A DNA stretch of 8,555 nucleotides from JBBDWZ01 sp050732575 (GTDB lineage Bacteria; Gemmatimonadota; Gemmatimonadetes; Longimicrobiales; RSA9): positions 1 to 8,555 of the forward strand of contig JBOHRF010000222.1 of NCBI GenBank assembly GCA_050732575.1, in the 5' to 3' direction. The notes under the pieces were generated by a model, which saw only the letters and a list, made by a program, of their open reading frames with translations, was not told the DNA's origin and did no database searches. This document shows positions 7,161-8,555 of this stretch, piece by piece. Position numbers and translations under genes: made by a program. Position 1 is the stretch's first letter. The number at the start of each line of letters is the position of its first letter.

Positions 7161-7454
7161 TCAAACCTCTCCGCGTTGCTCGGACCAATGGCTATAACGC
7201 CGATTGAGATCGGCGCTCAAATCATCCCAACCGCTGCCACTTCGGGCAATCCATTCCTTGACCGCCTGGCCGAACATGCGCGTCACGATCAGCGTGCGCT
7301 CTGCATCCCAGCCCTGTTCGGTCAGGTAGTTGCTGGTGGCTTGATAGGCATCGTGGGCGGCCTCGGCCATCAGCTCGGCCCACCCGAACGCGTGCGGCGG
7401 GATGCGCTCCGTCCGGCGCTGCAATTCGCCCAGATAGAATTGCCATGGTTCCAT
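7161..7454 (-). CDS. Hypothetical protein, 97 residues, upstream of hydrolase
   Basis: Soluble and mostly helical in appearance, rich in Trp (W4, W25, W49, W68, W76, W90) and charged residues, with no signal peptide, membrane segment or cysteine. I do not recognise a family. The frame runs further upstream but becomes Arg/Cys-rich and overlaps the divergent gene, so ATG 7454 is preferred; it has no clear ribosome binding site. The stop codon touches the GTG start of the metallo-hydrolase, so the two are almost certainly cotranscribed and translationally coupled. That suggests a shared task, unknown. Codon use fits the neighbours, supporting a real gene. Confidence 0.75.
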   Translation of the reverse strand: MEPWQFYLGELQRRTERIPPHAFGWAELMAEAAHDAYQATSNYLTEQGWDAERTLIVTRMFGQAVKEWIARSGSGWDDLSADLNRRYSHWSEQRGEV

Positions 7455-7462
7455 GGCGCGAG

Positions 7463-7507
7463 AATCTACTTCGGTCGGTTGGTCATTCAAGGCCGGGCAA
7501 CTAGATT
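7463..7507. promoter_or_regulatory. Overlapping divergent promoter candidates
   Basis: Plus strand: TTGGTC (7479-7484), 17 bases, TAGATT (7502-7507), ahead of the beta-propeller remnant at 7536. Minus strand: TTGAAT (7490-7485), 16 bases, TAGATT (7468-7463), which ends 8 bases before ATG 7454. The minus-strand transcript would be nearly leaderless, in line with the missing ribosome site. The two core promoters interleave, so both could not be occupied at once. Confidence 0.4.
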
Positions 7508-7535
7508 CGGCCACTCGCCCGCAGGGAGACGGTTC

Positions 7536-7768
7536 ATGCGCTCGATTCTGATGTTTCCGGGTCTGCTCGTATTGTTGTCCGGTGCAGCCGCAGCACAAAC
7601 GACCGATGCGGAGATCTACCTGGCTCCGCTGCGCGGCGCGCAGAACGACCTGGCGGCGCAACGCGCAATTCAAGTGACCCGCACGCCCGAGAGCGAGTAC
7701 TCGCCTACACCCACCGCGATGGAGGCTTCTCGGTGATTCGCGTAGAGCGCGATTCGACGCAGCGATTG
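7536..7768 (+). pseudogene. N-terminal remnant of TolB-like (PD40) beta-propeller protein
   Basis: A strong AGGGAGA ribosome site (about 7523-7529) precedes ATG 7536. The first frame gives a signal peptide, MRSILMFPGLLVLLSGAAAAQ, then DAEIYLAPLRG...IQVTRTPESEYSPTPT and stops at 7736 after only 66 residues. From about 7718 the frame one base earlier continues the same kind of protein, DGGFSVIRVERDSTQRL, up to about 7768. Joined together this reads like the start of exported PD40/TolB-type propellers, where VTRTP...SPTPTPDG...FSVIR is the first blade. One base seems lost (or two gained) near 7710-7718. The remaining several hundred residues expected are missing; the sequence then passes into the repeat array. 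This looks like a broken, truncated gene with an intact promoter and start. Identification is from pattern memory. Confidence 0.68.
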
Positions 7769-7804
7769 TGCGTGAGGCGGCGTTGCGTGTTCCCATGCGG
7801 AGCC
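7769..7804. other. Junction between beta-propeller remnant and repeat array
   Basis: These 36 bases match neither the propeller coding pattern nor the array exactly. GGCGTTGCGTG (about 7779-7789) resembles GGCATTGCGCG within the repeat unit, and a TTCC follows as in the unit. The stretch may be a worn, shortened copy of the unit's second half, which would place the array's true left end at about 7777. Confidence 0.3.
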
Positions 7805-8062
7805 AGTTGGATATCCAACTCCGGACCTCGAGGCGCAAGCTCAAGCATTACGCGCCAACCGGTTTCCGAACCGCCGCCGCGCCGAGTTGGATATCCAACT
7901 CCGATGCTCGAGGCGCAAACGTAGGCATTGCGCGCCAACCGGTTTCCGAACCGCCCGCCGCGCCGAGTTGGACATCCAACTCCGATGCTCGAGGCGCAAA
8001 CGCAGGCATTGCGCGCCCACCGGTTTCCGAACCGCCTGCCGCGCCAAGTTGGATATCCAACT
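7805..8062. repeat. Tandem array of 80-81 bp palindrome-bearing units
   Basis: Three full head-to-tail units (7805-7884, 80 bp; 7885-7965, 81 bp; 7966-8046, 81 bp) and the first 16 bases of a fourth (8047-8062). Each opens with AGTTGGATATCCAACT, a perfect 16-bp palindrome; the third copy has one central change (GGACATCC). Two further inverted pairs occur in each unit: GCGCAA/TTGCGC (reduced to GGCGC/GCGCC in unit 1) and CGGTT-TCCG-AACCG. Units 2 and 3 differ at about 5 of 81 positions; unit 1 differs from unit 2 at about 8 positions plus one missing base. There are no unique spacers, so this is not CRISPR. It lies between the beta-propeller remnant and the 3' end of the MarR-type gene. Open frames cross it in several phases only because the unit lacks stops. 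Function unknown. Confidence 0.93.
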
Positions 8063-8110
8063 ACCCTCGCGAAATGAGGATCGACCTCCCGGGCCTAACG
8101 TGCAAACCGG
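8063..8110. other. Spacer between repeat array and regulator 3' end
   Basis: This stretch diverges from the repeat unit immediately after the fourth palindrome and runs to the stop of the MarR-type gene at 8111. It includes CTCGCGAAATGAGG and CCCGGG but no gene and no T-rich terminator for the minus-strand gene. Confidence 0.4.
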
Positions 8111-8555
8111 TCATTCCACGTCGTTCGCTTCGTCGGTAAAGCCGTAGTAGTTGAGCGCGTTGAACCTGGCGCGCTCCGGACGCGGTGTGATGGCACGGAT
8201 GCGATCGACCGCCAGACGCAACTCGTTCACCAGCTGCTGACCCAGGATTTCCTGCACGCGCTGCGGAGCGCGCAACCAATCGGCGTAGCACTCGTGCAAT
8301 CGCGCGCTGCCCGCGCGCGTCAAACAGTAGGTCTTGCGGCGGTTGGCGCGGGGCGGCCCGGGCTGGACCAGACCTTTGTGTACCAGCGCGCGCGCGTGGT
8401 GCAGTATGGTGGAGGGATCGGCGTGCAACCGGTCGCGCAGCTCAGCTGAAGTGGCATTGCCCAATTCGAGCAGCGTCACCAGCAGATGAAGTTGCGCGCC
8501 GGTAATGAAAAACACGGACAAGACGCCGTCGTAGATAGCGCCCACGTAGCGCGCC
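8111..8555 (-). CDS. MarR-type winged-helix regulator (5' end beyond window)
   Basis: The frame is open to the right edge, so the N terminus may be missing. GTG 8545 would give 144 residues, but RYVGAIYDGVLSV reads like the usual first helix of the family and probably continues upstream. The winged helix-turn-helix is clear: LHLLVTLLELGNATSAELRDRL (first helices, about 18-40 from the GTG), then the recognition helix DPSTILHHARALVHKGLV (43-60) and a wing around PPRANRRKTYCLTRAG. It resembles MarR proteins with the LHADPST...L...GLV pattern. A C-terminal helical region (about 90-125) would provide the dimer interface, and a short acidic tail ends in EANDVE. Ligand and targets cannot be read from the sequence. 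The adjacent array has operator-like 16-bp palindromes, but these lie downstream of this gene, so a link is only a guess. Confidence 0.85.
   Translation of the reverse strand, partial: ARYVGAIYDGVLSVFFITGAQLHLLVTLLELGNATSAELRDRLHADPSTILHHARALVHKGLVQPGPPRANRRKTYCLTRAGSARLHECYADWLRAPQRVQEILGQQLVNELRLAVDRIRAITPRPERARFNALNYYGFTDEANDVE

Noticed and set aside
6729..7736. 335-codon plus-strand open frame spanning the hydrolase and the small gene
   Set aside because: Most of it is antisense to the zinc-site-bearing hydrolase; only its last 66 codons (from 7536) have a ribosome site and signal peptide, and those are listed as the propeller remnant.
7805..8062. CRISPR array
   Set aside because: Whole 80-81 bp units repeat; there are no short repeats alternating with unique spacers, and no cas genes.
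7768..8139. Open frame across the repeat array, giving a 27-residue periodic protein
   Set aside because: The unit lacks stops in several frames on both strands, so openness is not evidence. No ribosome site was seen, and the first unit is 80 rather than 81 bp, shifting phase.

Overview
The window is GC-rich, and its genes end in G/C at most third codon positions. Signal peptides and gene families (RhlE-type DEAD-box helicase, VIT/VWA protein, ECF sigma factor, DUF3500, PD40/TolB-like remnant) suggest the chromosome of a gammaproteobacterium of the Xanthomonadales/Steroidobacter kind. That placement is inferred from style, not from a marker gene. No phage, plasmid, transposase or CRISPR genes are visible.

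Left part (1-4732, all minus strand). Reading 5' to 3' on that strand come a rhodanese (4732-4346), a DEAD-box RNA helicase (4180-2933), a secreted VIT/VWA protein (2722-446) and an ECF sigma factor that runs off the left edge (438-1). The VIT/VWA stop and the sigma start are 7 nt apart, so these two form a unit. The helicase has its own AT-rich promoter candidate, and its leader can fold into two mutually exclusive hairpins.

Middle part (4733-6398). A divergent spacer separates the rhodanese from an exported DUF3500 protein (4898-6055, plus strand). Nine bases later comes a small exported-type gene whose signal peptide and body are in different frames (6065-6341), so it looks frameshifted. 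A weak hairpin lies between this gene and the convergent metallo-hydrolase.

Right part (6399-8555). A two-gene minus-strand unit encodes an unrecognised 97-residue protein (7454-7161) and an RNase Z-like metallo-beta-lactamase-fold hydrolase (7160-6399), with the stop codon of the first touching the GTG start of the second. Divergent from it is the N-terminal remnant of a TolB-like beta-propeller protein (7536-7768), frameshifted and then cut off. The remnant runs into a tandem array of 80-81 bp units (7805-8062), each opening with a 16-bp palindrome. Beyond the array a MarR-type regulator (minus strand) runs off the right edge.

The most unusual items are the palindromic tandem array abutting the broken beta-propeller gene, the competing hairpins in the helicase leader, and the pairing of a secreted VIT/VWA protein with an ECF sigma factor. 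No complete new system can be claimed from this sequence alone.
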